Assembly (NCBI GenBank): GCA_002270565.1
Contig: NQMI01000014.1
Location: 310,001-374,000, forward strand
Reading direction: 5' to 3'
Source: Stenocarpella maydis
Taxonomy: Eukaryota; Ascomycota; Sordariomycetes; Diaporthales; Diaporthaceae
DNA: 64,000 bases
Below are positions 24,901 through 38,342 of the stretch, piece after piece. Position 1 is the first letter of the stretch; the number at the start of each line of letters is the position of its first letter. The notes beneath the pieces were generated by a model, which was not told the DNA's origin, made no database searches, and saw only the letters and a program-made list of their open reading frames with translations. The position numbers and the translations under genes are program-made.

Positions 24901-25035
24901 CTTCCGACCTCGGTTATCTACGCTCTTACTGACGCTGGCTGCTCCAGCCACATCTGGGAGGCCCTGCGCTACATCTGGCCAGACGCACACTGGCCTGAGG
25001 ATCACGAGCTCCCGGGATACCAGAGCCGGCTGTGA
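21924..25035 (+). CDS. Peroxisomal Lon protease (LONP2/Pln type)
   Basis: ATP-dependent serine protease of the peroxisomal matrix that degrades unfolded or oxidised proteins. Exons 21924-22398, 22507-24596, 24680-24849, 24948-25035 give 940 aa. Order: N-terminal Lon substrate-binding domain (about 10-270, [16 protein letters not shown]), helical linker, AAA+ domain with Walker A GPPGVGKT at 494-501 and Walker B FLLDEID with D561/E562, then the protease domain with catalytic Ser in KDGPSSG at about 830 and the Lys of GGIKEK at about 873. The last three residues are SRL, a type 1 peroxisomal targeting signal, and there is no mitochondrial presequence; together these favour the peroxisomal over the mitochondrial (Pim1) paralogue. 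Last exon and PTS1 depend on the GG|C junction, which reads HVGHIWEAL as in the family. Confidence 0.95.
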
Positions 25036-28000
25036 GCATGGTCTCATCATCGCTTGCGCCCCTATCCCCGCGAACCACAACCTAGGTGACCGAGACATGC
25101 TCTGTCTCTGTGGCTGGGTTCGTCTCACTCAAAGACCAAGGCAAGCATTCCGCCTTGCCCGAGCATATATGTAATGGCTCTCATGGGCCTCGCCCTTTTC
25201 TATTGTGATTTCCCATTCCATTTCCCGGATGTTGACCGTTGGACGAATGCCAGAAGCCCACGTTGCCCACATATGCGAGCTCGCGACGTCGTGCAGCAGT
25301 AGGGCCGGCCTTACCAACGTCACGATATAGTGCTTCTCGTCTAATCTGAGATGATCTCGGTAATCCGCATGCATTGCACCAGTTGATTTGGCTGAGCCGG
25401 ACAGGCTCGGCAGGAACACAGTGTTGGGTTTTGCAGTGCCAATGTACGCATCCTATGCACAACAACCCCCCCCCCCGACGGAGGAACCGTCTAGGGGAAG
25501 CTTCGGCGAGGGACCGAGCGCACGAACACACGAAACAACTGTTGTGGAGTTGAGCAGGCAGTGTGTTTGCTGCGTGCGCGCTTATCAGGCGCGCGAGTGC
25601 TCTTCAGGCGAGTTAGATATCCGGTTGAAAAGGCGTTCAGCTCGCCTTCGACAGCTCGTTTATGCAAGATCCTGACGAGTCGCAAAAGGCATTTACAGTC
25701 CTCACCACCGCGGCACCTCGCATCTGACCGGCACCCCGACGATCGCGCTGTTCCTCGGGCTGTATGCACGTCGTTGCCCTCCTACCTTTCCTGCTCTGCT
25801 CCGCGCCTGCTGACACACCACGGGACGGTCCTCCGGAGGGAGAGGAAGGTTGCCCTGCTGTGGTCCTAATGCCGACTGTCTCTTCTTTTGAGTTGTCCGT
25901 GTTGGTTGTTTCTGGTTCGATGTCTTTCCGCCGGGCCCCACCACCCCATGTCTGCTCAGCGCTCGCCTTCTCCCCTCTCCTTCTCTTCTCTCTCTCTCTC
26001 TATCTATGTGCGTTTTGGCTTGGGGGGGCGAGTTTCGGCTGAAGTTGCGGGTAGCTTTAGTCCAGCTGTCAATCATCCGCCATCCCTCCACTTCAAAATG
26101 CCACTGACCCCTTCCACCCACCCCCCGTGTTGCTGGTATGTTTGAAAGACTGTGGCGGGGGAAGGGGAGGGGTGGGGGAGTAGGGACTATGGGTTCTAGA
26201 GTACGACAATGCTGCAACTGGGCTGAGAGGGACGGATTTGGCCTTGGCTTTTTCTTTTTCTTGCCTAGATGGGATTCTGCTCTCCTTTTGGTCCCGCGTG
26301 TTTGGTACTCATCCCGCAGTGCCCCCGTGCGCCCAAGCCCTCGGGGAATCTCATGAGACGGGAATCGGATGGGAATGTAGGCTGGCTGGCTGCAGTGCGT
26401 GCGTGCGTGCGCGCGAAATCGCCCGGCCGGTAGGCAGGCATACGGGCAGGCAGCTAGTTCGCAAGTGTTGGGCGTTACCTCGTGTTCCTCGCCGTGTTTC
26501 TCGTCTGGTCCAAAACGCCCTCATGTTCCCGCATACGAACTATACAAACTGCAGTACGAACACATGCCTGTTTTGCGAGATATAAACAGCTATATACATA
26601 CATATAGGTAGCTCATGTCATGCTTCGGCTCCTGGTCGGGGCCGTGGTTGGGCGGGGCCGGTAATCATGCATAACCTCCTGCGAAGATAGTGGAAAAGAG
26701 AGTTTTCCACCGGTTTGAAACTAAAGGCGGTCTCTGTCCGTTCAACGCACCCGCCTGCTCCCGTGACCGTTCGCACGCATGCATCTCTATTTTGGTACCA
26801 TGGTTCGGTGAAAGCATGACAGCGGGGCGGGCCTGGTGGACCTTGGTTTTTTCCCAGGGATCTCTCTGTGTATGTATGTGTGCCTCCCGATGGAAGAAAC
26901 ACCTCTGCGGCCGTGGCCATTCTTTTCCTTTCTGGCTAGTCAGAGCACACGGTTTTGCAATACCAACCCCCTGCGCCGGAGGTTCCGGGCGAGGCGACGG
27001 TGACAGTCCTTGAGGAACAAAGACACAGCACGATGTCTTTTTGGGGGAAGTGGCTGAGTGGACTCTGATATCGTCCGTGTCCTCCCGTCATGACATTCAA
27101 GCTGTCGATCCCTCGGTCGAGGTGGGGCCCAAGTCTCTCCATAACCAAACGGTGTCTCTTTGTGTCTGGGTGGCCTGGCGACACGGGGTGTGACGACAGG
27201 GACAGCGGCCCGGGGTAGCAGGGAGAAGGGGAAGGGGAGCTTTGGCAGAGGACGTCGGTACCTCGGAGCGAAGACACCGCGGGTGGGGGTATGGGGACGA
27301 CGAGGTATGTAGGTACATAGTACACAATGCTTGTTGCTTGGCTGCTGCTGCTGCCACGTTCCTCTATTGGGGTGACATAGGGAGCTGAAACCAACAGAGA
27401 CGAGGGCGCGTCCGTCGCAGCTGGAGTTGGTCAGGCGGGGGGGAGCCTCAGCGCGAGGGTATTTCTGACTTGGTGCTAGTCGTACTCAAACATAACCACT
27501 GGGGCAGTCACACGACGCAGAGATACAGCACACAGCACAAGAACAGCATCCGCACGCTGCCCGTGTACTGTTCATGGGCGGCTAACGTGTTGATCTGACC
27601 GACTGTGCGGGCAGCGTTGTGGCTGCGGTGTGGGGATCCAATCGTGAACAAAATGTGTCATCGTGCAATATGGTGTGGGTGGGGGCGCATGGCGTGTTGT
27701 CTGTGTGTGGTGTGTGTGTGCTCAATGGTGGAGGTCGTTGGGGGAGGAGGCGGACTGATTATGTCAAGGGCAATACTCCGTATATGTCAAATGTCCGAAG
27801 ATACTGCGCCTGGCGACTGATCTCCGGGCACTGGGTCCCTCAGAGAGGGGGCCGCGGACGTGGTGGATGCAGCTCTTTGTTACAGCGGCCAGCATCTGGC
27901 ATGCAGGCACGGCTTCGGTACCTGACCAGGTGGTTGCACCGGGGCCCAACTATCATATGGTTCCTGTAAGTGTAGTCGCTACCGAGCCACGCTGCCGGGG

Positions 28001-28070
28001 CGGCCCGCTCTCCAAAGTACCTGGCCGTCAACGGCCTGAGAGAGCATTGCAGGGTATGTAGGTCTAGCAG

Positions 28071-28147
28071 TTAGTACCCAGGTTTAGTACCCAGGTCTGG
28101 TACCCAGGTTTGGTACCCAGGTTTGGTACCTAGATTTGGTACCCAGG
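28071..28147. repeat. 13-bp tandem repeat containing GGTACC
   Basis: Six near-identical units of tttggtacccagg (first unit 12 bp, one unit carrying cctaga instead of cccagg). Every unit centres on a GGTACC or AGTACC core. Confidence 0.85.
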
Positions 28148-29495
28148 TACTAGTAATACTAGTGATAGGCTTCTTGGGGGGGTTGATAATACCACCACGC
28201 CGCAGGGAGGCGCAGCCGGGGCCCATGGAGACCTGGAGCCATACATGGAATGGGCATCATGTTCTGTCGCCTGGAAAGAACAAGAGGGGAATGGCCAGTG
28301 GGCGAGCAAGTAGTTGCTTCGTTTTCACTCCTGGGCCCAAGTGCATGTTGCCTCGCATTCGGATCATGCTGTGGTCCACTGGCCGAAGACAGCCTCCGCC
28401 CAGTCTGTCCAAGTCTGGCGGGGCTGAGCGAAGGCCAGCCAGCAAGGTACATAGCAAGAGTGTGCTGGGAAAATCCCCGAGATCTTCGACGTCAAGAGGG
28501 CTGTGATGCCGCCTCGGCCGCCGAGTCGGGACGCAGCAGCGTTGTCCGCACACCCCTACGAGACTGAGTTCGCCACGGAAGAACTTCTGGAACAAGCGAC
28601 CCCAAGGTTAGGCCTCGACAGGAGATCTGCTTCGACTCACATAGACGTCAACATCCTGATCCCCCGACCGGGGCCAGGCCAGCCTGGGCTGGTCCCTGCT
28701 CCAGGGCGGTCATGGATCAGGGCCTGCGCCGTCCGTGGCCCCGAGTATACTTGGCGGTCAACTCAGTTTAGGGGGGAAGCTGGGTCTTGCTTGGCCTGAC
28801 GGCGATGGAGATGATGAGGCAATAGAAACCTCAGCGGCACCCCGCCTTTCTGCCTCCTCTCGTTTTGACCAGTTTGGTTTTGTTTTTATAGGTGTTATGC
28901 TGGCGGTGGTGGCAGCACAACCGAGGCCGGTTTGGATGGTTTGGGGCCATGGAACCATGTGCCTCACGAGACCCTGCCCGGCCCAATGCGTAGGACAGGG
29001 ACAGGGACCCCTTCGTCAGGCCAAGGTCGGTCGGGTTATCCTGTCGATAGATAGACCAGGAACGTTCTCGACCAGCAAACCTGGCGATTGCTGCGCTGGA
29101 CGGAGTGCGCTGGATCCAACGGTTCGAGGTTCGAGTCGCAAGCCGAGGTGCCGTAAAGTTGTGTTAGCATGAACGCTACGGTCGCGGGCTTCCCAAATGC
29201 CCGAGCACTATAGGTAGGGGTCCTCTATAGCAAGATCTTGAAGGTGTGAGCGATCGATGACCGCGGTTCCCGAAAATCCTGAGTTTCAGCTGCTGCAGGT
29301 ACCCCAGCCTGGGCTGGCAACATCTGGTTCCTGGTACCGATGGCACAGATTGAGAGCTGGCTGGCCTCGTTCTCGCACACTCACAAACTCCTCACCTCAC
29401 CTCACCCTCGCCGGGGCTAGCCTGGCCCTGGCCCTGGTCCTGACGCTTGACAGTCCTGTTCCCGTTGAGCAAATTATTCCATCACGTCTCCCCCC

Positions 29496-29499
<4 letters not shown>

Positions 29500-29540
<41 letters not shown>

Positions 29541-29740
29541 TGCTCTTCGCAACCCTGCGGCAGTCCCACCCCCCTGTCCTTGACGGTGAGCGCTTCTGGG
29601 GAAGTCGTGGCACATCCCCAGTCAGTCATCATCCACCTCGGAAATACACTGAGGCTCAGATAGGATGGTGGAGGCGGGCTTGATGCGAACCGAGCCGCCT
29701 TCGTCATTGCACCCCAAGTCGGTCAGTTGGGCAAGCAGTC
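29500..29740 (-). mobile_element. Possible tRNA-derived SINE with 38-nt A tail (weak)
   Basis: A perfect run of 38 T at 29500-29537 reads as a poly(A) tail on the minus strand. Upstream of it on that strand are ttgcccaactg (29734-29724), one mismatch from the Pol III A box, and ggttcgcatca (29691-29681), two mismatches from the B box, about 32 nt apart as in tRNA-derived promoters. Together these would fit a roughly 240 bp SINE. No target-site duplication was identified and no second copy is in the window, so a plain homopolymer is also possible. Confidence 0.25.
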
Positions 29741-32700
29741 TTGGCGGCCACGGATGCTGCTTAGGGTGTGCCGCACAGGCTCAATCCGACAATTCGGTAG
29801 ATTGGCATCTATACCATGTATATAACGCAGTGCTAAGTTTGCACATGGTAGTACATCTCGTGGGTGAACGAGGGGATCCCGTCAGAGAGAGCTCTGCCCA
29901 CATCTGCCAACCCGGTTCAGATAGTTTAGTGGACGACGTCTACTGGGTGGGTAAAATTGTTCGGACCCCACGCCGCACCGCAGGCGCTCAAGTCCTGCTG
30001 TGCAAATGTAAATAGGTATGCATGTGTGTAGGGACTGTGTACTATGTACGCATACGTACATACGCGTGCACACGCCCACTACAAGAAGCTTTCGGGCAAT
30101 TCGAGACGCTGAGCATGTCTGAAATGAGTTGGCGGCCCATCCTGGTCTAGGCGGCGCGCGGCTCGGACATGCATGTAGCTGGCTACTTGCCACCTACAAC
30201 ACCATACCACACCAAACCACAACCGTGCGTCCGCATAGAAATGGTTGTTGACGTCCATTGTGCACACCGTGGTGCTACTGAGGCGCTGCCCCTCGAGAGG
30301 GAGGCGACAAGGCGACAGGGAAAATTTAAGGGGTCCGGGTCTCTTGCTGATCCGCGCGTCAGCCCCATGCAGGGCAGGCCTGCACCAAAAGTCAGAGTTC
30401 GAGAAATTCTCCGCGTGATGCAATTCAATCGGCAGCTAGCTCGCAGACAGCCCGGGGTGGGCATATCAACTGGAAATTGCGGATCGGCTTGCGGCCAAGC
30501 GGACCAGAGGCCTTCTCCGCCATACCTCCCCTGGTGCCTGCTGCGACGGCGACGTGGCCGCTCCGGACAAGAAAGTGGCGGCGCCATGCCCATCATCATC
30601 ATAATGATCATGGCATATACACGAGGCAAAGCATTAGTACAATAGTACCGAGGCCCATGTCAGATGTGCCAAGGCATGCGTCCTTCGTCAACTTCAACAC
30701 GTTTGTTTGCTCCAGCTGCTCGTTAGCAGGGCCCAAGTCGAATCGGAAGATTAAGAAGGGTCAACAAGGGGGCTGATGGTACTGACATGCTGCAATCAGT
30801 CGAACGGTGAACCGGGGTGACCGTCTGATCTTTGACTCGACGAAAAACCTCCGGATTTTCCTCCCTCATTGCCGACTGTCGCGCGGGGTGGGAGCCGCAG
30901 GTGGCAGATGGCCAAACCGATTCTGGGAGGCGGGATGTGGGGTTAACTTTACTTGGTCACTTGCTGAAACATGACTGCACGAGTCAGCGGTGCTTGTGCA
31001 TCTGCGGTTCTCACTCTCCTCCTGGCCTTGACCCTTTCAGAAAGAGCCTCTGTCTGGGCATGACTCTTTGGCCGCCGGCCTTGCCGTGGTTACATACGGC
31101 AATGCTACCTACATACCGTCCCTCGGATACAAGGTTTGGTACGATCTCTGGGTGTTGAATATGGCAGCATCTTTCTCGGCTCCCACATGGACATGTGCAA
31201 ATTGAAGGAGTTTTGCGGCTCTCCACCCCGGCGGTTGCGGTGGCTTCCGTTGTCCGATACGTCTCAAATGTAGTGTACCTCTGCTAGCGGAGGGCCTTCT
31301 CTTTCCGTCAATCTTGCACATCGGCTGTCAGTCTCGAGGATCTGCCCTGGATGTGGATACCAACGGCAGGACAGGGCCCAGGCGTGCAACGGTAACGAGA
31401 TGCAGTATCCTTATTACCATTTAGGCTTGGTGATGTTGGGAACGTCCATGAGGCCAAGTAATCTAGGTTTATAGTCCGTAGATATTTGGGGGCGACGCTG
31501 GTGTTGATGCTGTTGCCGACTGTGACAGAGGAGATTCGAGACGAGCAGCTCTCTATCCGGCTGTGTGCCATCGAGGAAAAGCTCCGATTGCTCGAAAGAG
31601 AAGCGTCGCAGTGGTGTTGCGGTTCCCTACCTGACCCATTTCGATTCTTCCACAAGGAAGCCGCACCGCGAGCCGCACACAAGACGGAGAAATTAATTTA
31701 CCAGACCCCCTGTCGAAAGCTGCATAGTACGGAGTATAGCGGAGGATAAGATATGCCAGAAAAAGGGTTCGGGCTGACAAGGCCCGACACAAGTCTCTGG
31801 CTTGTGCGTTTTAGTGCCGAGATGGGTTAGCGGCAGTACACTGCATGCCGCGGTATGTCCACAAGGCGACCGGCCACCAGCCGCCATATCCTTACCTGCT
31901 ATTGTACCCTTATTAGATGGGGACTCTGAGCATGTCAATGGGGTTTGACGCATCAGCCATGAAACCAAGTTGATCCCTCGTCATCTCGAGAGCTGTCCGC
32001 GGATTCCGCTGCAGGTCGGGACTGGCGAGATCGCGTCATTCTGCTGCTGTCTCGCGGCCCCGCCCAGTCCGTCATGTTGTAATAATGGGTATCAAGAGGC
32101 TGGCGAGTATCACGCCCTGGATGGAAACCTTCCGGCCGAGCCTTTACGGTGTGGATACACTAGGCAGGCTGGCTGGCCAGTTGGGGGCTGAACTGGGACG
32201 TGAAGCTCACATTCTCAGCTGATGTAGCCCCTCCCCTCTATGCGTCACATTGCATCCTTCCATAGATTGGGATCCTTCGGGGAAGCAGTCCCGGTCGCGA
32301 AATTCGCAGAATATCTACGCACCGGGAGGTAGTGCTGAAAATGAAAGCTTGTTGCTAGGAGGAGGAGAGCAAAAAAAAAAAGCATCATACGGCTTGGCCT
32401 CTGGCGATTCGAGGATTGCCGGGATCGTATGGAACTTTTCCATCCAGGGGACCCATCGGGGAAAAAAAAGAATAAAAATGTCTCCAGCGGCTCCGTCCCG
32501 CATTGCTATTGTGTCATATAGGAGAGCCAGCCGGGGTAGCCGCAGGAGGCCATAGCTCGCAGACTGCCGACTTGCCAACACAGCGCCGGGCTGTAGCTGC
32601 TGCAGCAGAGGCTCGGGCGATACGTCGAGCCCGGGCCGGGTGGTAGAGCCAGAATCTGGCCTCTCACCCAGGGTCTTTGCTAGCCCACAAGCTCATGGAG

Positions 32701-35700
32701 CCCCAAAGCCCCCTGTTCCTGCGTCTTATTAGCTTAATTAAAGATTATCGGGCCTCCCCACGCTCCCATGTGGGATGACGTGGGGACGGACAGGGGGCAT
32801 ACGGTGAGCGGTACCTGGTGACCCGGTACCATGGCCTGAGTGGAACGTTGAGGCTCCTTCCGGCAGGTATCGTCAGTACCGGTGCGCAGTGACCTGTGGG
32901 AGCTTTCCCCCGTGGACCGTGGACAGTCTGTAATTTGTGTCGAGAAGCGGAGCATGAAGCGGTGTGGTGACCTGGAGAATCATGGCAGACCAAATGCATG
33001 AGCATTTGCTGAGTCAGTCGGTTGAGTGGCCGAAACCGCGGAGAACAGTAGGCGGCGGAGGGGAAGGCAAGCATGTCAGCATAATCCGGACCATCCTGCA
33101 ACATGCAGAGAGTGGCGCTTTCGACTTGTGCACGCCAGGGACTGCTGCTCCCGTGGAGGGAGACCCTGCCAGCATGTATGCAGAAGCTCTGAGAGCTTGT
33201 TGTGGTTTGGGGATGGAAAATGGCCGAGGCTTGCTCAAGTGGGGCATGTCAGGAACTCAAGCCACAGTGGGGTAGGGCGCCGATGGGGGACAGGACCATT
33301 GGTGTCCACTAGTGTAGAAAAGAGGGTGAGTAAATCCATACAAAATGAAAAGGGAAGAAGAAATGACCTCCCCCCCCCCAAAAAAAAAGAGAAATATCCG
33401 CCGGATTAAGGGGTGGCCGTTACCACAGTTGACGGGGCTTGGGACGAACTAGTCTGGAGCCAGAATTAATTCTTCCAGAATGCTTCCATGGGGCTTCCAG
33501 GACCCATAGCCTCTCGTAGTATAGAGTAGAGTACCAGTTGGCCACCGCTTTGTGCCGTTCAAGAGTACGGCGGGAATACTCGGTACGCTGAGCTCCACCC
33601 ATCCTGCGTCGGGGAGGGGGGCTGGGCCTTGACGGGGTCCAGAGTCCCTGTGCGCCATGTACCGTGTGCAGAGACAATTGCTCTCTCAACAAACAGATGA
33701 TGTGGGCGGCTGGCCGCACAGATCGGGTAGGACGGGTGCATGAAGGTGAGTGCATCAAGAGGCGCGAATAAGCTCCGATCGCATAAGTTGTGCGGATGGT
33801 CTCACACAAAGATGGGACGAGAGATCGACAGGGTGGCAGCGGTGACATGATGTGTGGGCAATAGGAGGAGCGCGTTATAGAGCGGCTAGCCCCAAAAAAG
33901 ATGGGATGATTGAGCGTCGATGTCGCACATTCAGCCTCCCGCTCCAGACGGCACCAGTGGCCACATGGTTTTGAGCCGCATCGACTTCCTCCTTGCAACT
34001 CCAGTACTACTGCGCACACGCACACACCTTACTTAGCACATGCGTTCACACCACCTAGTTCCCTCTTCTTTGCCGCCTTTGGTCTGATATAAGTACGCTT
34101 GGCTTCATACAAACATGTCCTCGTCTCCACCAGACTGCACAGGTTTCAGATGTGCAAGAGACACTCACCTGCATGCCCATCAACCCCGCTGCAAGTTCTG
34201 TGAGTGGCCCGTTGCGGGAAATTTTGTCAGCCTTGCAACTTTTTTCGGGAGATGGACACGTCGTCAAAGTTTGGACGAAATCCCACAGACTGCCCCCCAC
34301 CCCCGGGTCTTTAATTCAGCCCTCAGCCTGGCGCAGTAGTGTTAGGGCACGTAGTGTACTTCGCATGTACGCCACATGTGGCTGTCAGTGGCGGGCCTGG
34401 TTCTTTGGAGCCGAGCTACCGCATGAGTTCACATGAACCGTAATCGTTGTGTGATCTGTAGGACACTTCACTCATTGCTAAGTACGCCCGTAGACAATAA
34501 CAATGGGTTTAGTTTTGTGTAGTATACTGCGTAGTAAGCGGCGTGGGGAGGTGCGCATGGCACCGCATCCCCGGGTCTGGGGCCTTTGACTCGGACGCAG
34601 CCGGAGGGGTGTTATGGCTCTGGAGTGTTGCCCGCCTGGCCCGCCTGGCCCGCTGCCTGCTGCAGGGCGAGGTTGACGGGGTGTGGGTCGGGTTACGTTC
34701 CGTGCTTGGTACACAGCAATACTACGTACGGTAGTATACATGGCGAGGTGGAGGCGGAAGTGGAGGGCTCGGAAGGTGCAACGGTGAGTCGTCGGTCCCA
34801 GGCCCCGGGCGCGGAGATTCGACCAGTCGACCAGCGGGTCTGGCGAAGCGCGTGTCACGGCTTTTGATGGCAGAGGCAGGGAGGCGGCAGACGGTGAAGG
34901 CATCGGTAAAGGGGCCTCAGGACGCAATTCCCGACACAGCCCAGGTTGTGCCATGGTCTGGGCTGCTGCTGCAGCAGAAGGTGTTTGTTTCCAGGTTCCT
35001 AGATCCAGATGCAGACAGTTAGAATGTAGAGAGATAGATACACGCGCAGCAAGGTACTTGGCCAATGTATTCACGCTTGTGGTCTAGCAGGTGGGATGGC
35101 AGGATGGTTAAGCCACAGTTGATCATCCTCGACAGGTGGCGCTACTGCGTGCATGCATGCATGCAACGGGGCCCATGCAGGTGGTAAGTAGTAGTGGGAG
35201 TGGGAGTGGGAGTGATAAGTGGGTAATGAGTTGGAGTGGCAGGGGAAACCGTGGGGCTGGATGCGGGCAGATTACGGTACGCCGTTCGGTCGGTTCCATG
35301 TCAAACTCGCTTGCTCACCTCGGGTGGTTTTACATGGCATCTCAGCGCCACCCAGCACCACCACCCAACATCTGTTGCAGCGCTAGTTGGCGGCGCCTTG
35401 GGCTGTAGGCCTTGATGCAAATTGCGATTGAGGGATGGAACAGCCAGCCGCATCTGCTGGCTAAGTGTTATACCGCCGGCCAAGCATGGTGCTGCCCTGC
35501 CTGCCCAGTACCCACACTGCCTGCCTGCCAGCCTGTGTGGGTGCAGGTGCAGGCAGCTGCACCTGCACCTGCATGAACGTACCCACGTACCTACGAAGTT
35601 ACACATCCGGTGTAGATGGACAAGTGCAGCACAGACTAGGCGGGAGGGGAGCCTGGCGGATCCAGTTCGTTGTGTCGATGGTGACATGCGGTGCGTACCG

Positions 35701-35730
35701 AGTACTGAGTACTGAGTACTGAGTACTGAG
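35701..35730. repeat. 7-bp tandem repeat (AGTACTG)n
   Basis: Four perfect AGTACTG units, followed by related gagcactg units to about 35748. Confidence 0.85.
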
Positions 35731-36750
35731 TTGAGCACTGAGCACTGTAACAGAAGCTGCCGAGGAATGGGCTTCGGCAGTGGCACCTCCCAGGCCCCTG
35801 TCATTAAACCCATGGGCGCGTCCTGTGTTTTGGTCGTCATGTCAGCAAGGATGTGAAATGTGGTATCTCGAGTGCATTGCAGAAGCGAGTTGCAAGTCTT
35901 GATTACTGGTGGTCTTTTGGGAGCAAGGTGACTGCACCCACACCCACACCCCCCTCTCTTACTACCTACCTACTTAATGTACGCTCTCAACTAGTGACCG
36001 AATCTGGTGGGGGCTGGTCTCAATTGCTAGTAGGACGGAAGGTACCCCGGACCTTCCGTCAGATGCGGTATATTGATTCCCAAAATCTCTACTCCTCTTT
36101 TCCTCATGGGTCCCTAGGTACTTTAGTAGGTAAATCAGGTACCATACAAATACATAGATAGAGCATGTCCTTGCGCAGGAGCGAGTTGCTGGTACCCGCT
36201 CTTGGTTGCAGTTGCAGCAGCTGCGGCACAAGTATGGGGTGCATGCAAGATGGCGCTTGGACGTGCGTGCAAGGATACCCGAACCGGGCATGCGTCTTGC
36301 CAAATGCAACGGCGCCTCAGCATCTTGCCACTGCAGCACCAGCACCAGCACCAGCCGCCTGCAGACTGCAACCTCATCTCCAGGCCCCCGGCAAAACGTG
36401 CCTTAGCCCCAAGCGAGGCGTCTTTGGACGGGCCAGACCGATCCAATCCAGTCAACCCTCCTTGACTCGGTCTGATTCAACCCTGACGCGCCCGCGGTAT
36501 GGATGGGGATGATGCCCTTTGCAACTCGACTCGACGACTTGCGACCATCCTGCCATCCTGCCGCCAACCTGCCAGCATCCAAGTGTTGCGCCAGACAAGC
36601 TCGAGGCGGCTGCAACCTCAGTCTATTTGTCCACGAGATTACCTTCGCGTCCGGGCTGCTACTCTGTGTATCAGACTTGCCGGATCGACCACGACCCAAT
36701 CATGAGATCAATCAATCCAACCACAAAGCGGGTCCCAGCCCAGCACGGAT

Positions 36751-36854
36751 ACCACTGTAACCACTGTAACCACTGCAACCACTGCAACCACTGCAACCAC
36801 TGCAACCACTGCAACCACTGCAACCACTGCAGCCACTGCAACCACTGTAACCAC
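36751..36854. repeat. 9-bp minisatellite (ACCACTGCA)n
   Basis: About 11.5 copies of accactgca/accactgta in exact 9-bp register. The flanking units (first two and last) carry T at position 8 and the central ones C. Long frames across it encode meaningless repeats of three residues (His-Cys-Asn, or Leu-Gln-Trp on the other strand). Confidence 0.92.
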
Positions 36855-38284
36855 ACTGGTAGTGGTAGTGGTGGTCTTCCTGGCCATCTCTGTCTAGCCC
36901 TCTGTCTGCTGCCTACGGTAGGCATGTACATACCTAGGTAGACTACCAGGTCGTCTGCCCTTCCGATCCAGTTCATGCCGAGGGACCAGTACTCCGTGCC
37001 AGTACCAGTGCCAGTACCGCAGAAACAGAGCTTGAGCCTGCCACCAGACCCTGACGAACCCTTCGCCAGACCTACACACACCAGTACCCACCTACCTTTG
37101 CCTATTCTTCGGCTAAAGTGTTCCTGCACGCAGTGCCCCATCCCGTACCACGACCGCGACCGTGCCTTGGGACGACGACACCCCATCTCACATCTTTGGA
37201 CGGTCACGCAAACAAGGCCCCTGCCGGCCAATTGCCTGCCCGCGAATGACGCCACATGCCCACGATCCATCATTTCCGCCGCCCGGAGGAATGCTATCAC
37301 GAGAAATTGGATGCCACCGGTCCAGGTCCCGCCGAGGCTGCTGCACATGCTTGCCCTGCCACCCGCCCTTACGACCACCCCCCGAGGGTGCGAGGCTGCC
37401 CGCCATTTACGCCCCGACCTCGACCTCGACATTTCATGCGCTTGATCCTTCCCTCCGCTCCCCCAAGGTTTGGCCCGTCACCCTGGGTTGGCATCAGATG
37501 GTCCAGGGTTCCTGGCCAAGCCGTTCGTCAACCTGGATACAGCCCAGAGGCCCTCTCTGAGATCAGCCTTTCCGCCCTCCTTTTCTGGACAACTACTGTC
37601 CCATACTGGGATCCAAGGCCCACGCTGCGAAACGCCAGGACGCTTTATTTCATGTACTTCATCCCGCTGCCCTCACACTCACCGCTGCCAACACATGTCC
37701 ACCGTCGTGCAGGCCTTCTACTGCCACCTGCGACCATGAACAGTTGTCAGTGATGGGCCGCCAACGCCCCCCCCTGCTCCACAAGCTCGCTCTCAAAAGC
37801 TACCCAAAAGGGCATAGCCTCGCCGCATTATCTCGAACCCTCTTCCAAGCCAGCAGGAACGAGGGGGTGAAAAGAAAAAGAGGGCTGACTAGTCTTTTGG
37901 CCCCAAGGATCAGGTCGGATGCGACGCAAGTTCAGTTCATGGACGATCAACCCGTGCCAGATCATGTCCTGCCGAGAATACACTAGGCATACATGGATCC
38001 TCCTCCGGTCAACTTGGCCTGCTTGGTGCCGTGTGAATTGCCAGCCTAGGCCTAGGACTTAGTCGATGATACTCGCTACGGCGTTATATACTCATCAAGC
38101 ATTGCCCGAGGCTGATCTTCGTTCGCTCGAGTATATGCTACAGCCCTGGCAGGGCTGGGTCCTGTCAGGGCTGGATCCTGTTTCATAACCCACTGCTGTG
38201 CCCAGTCATCCAGAGAGGCCCTTGTATAGCAGCTGTTGGGCAGTTCGAGACATCCGACCTCTAGACTGCTGCAGTTGCTGCAGC

Positions 38285-38342
38285 GCTGCTGCTGGTGCTG
38301 CTGGTGCTGCTGGTGCTGCTGGTGCTGCTGGTGCTGCTGCTG
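38285..38342. repeat. CTGCTGGTG tandem array
   Basis: About six copies of a 9-bp CTGCTGGTG unit. It is intergenic and no gene spans it. Confidence 0.9.

Noticed and set aside
29086..29160. GGTTCGAGGTTCGAGTC resembling a tRNA T-loop
   Set aside because: No pairing T stem, D arm, anticodon arm or acceptor stem could be built.
33420..34025. 201-codon minus-strand frame
   Set aside because: Compositionally unremarkable, no motif, no plausible splice partners.
36671..37432. 253-codon minus-strand frame
   Set aside because: Its apparent regularity comes from the 9-bp minisatellite (Leu-Gln-Trp repeats); no domain or coding bias outside it.
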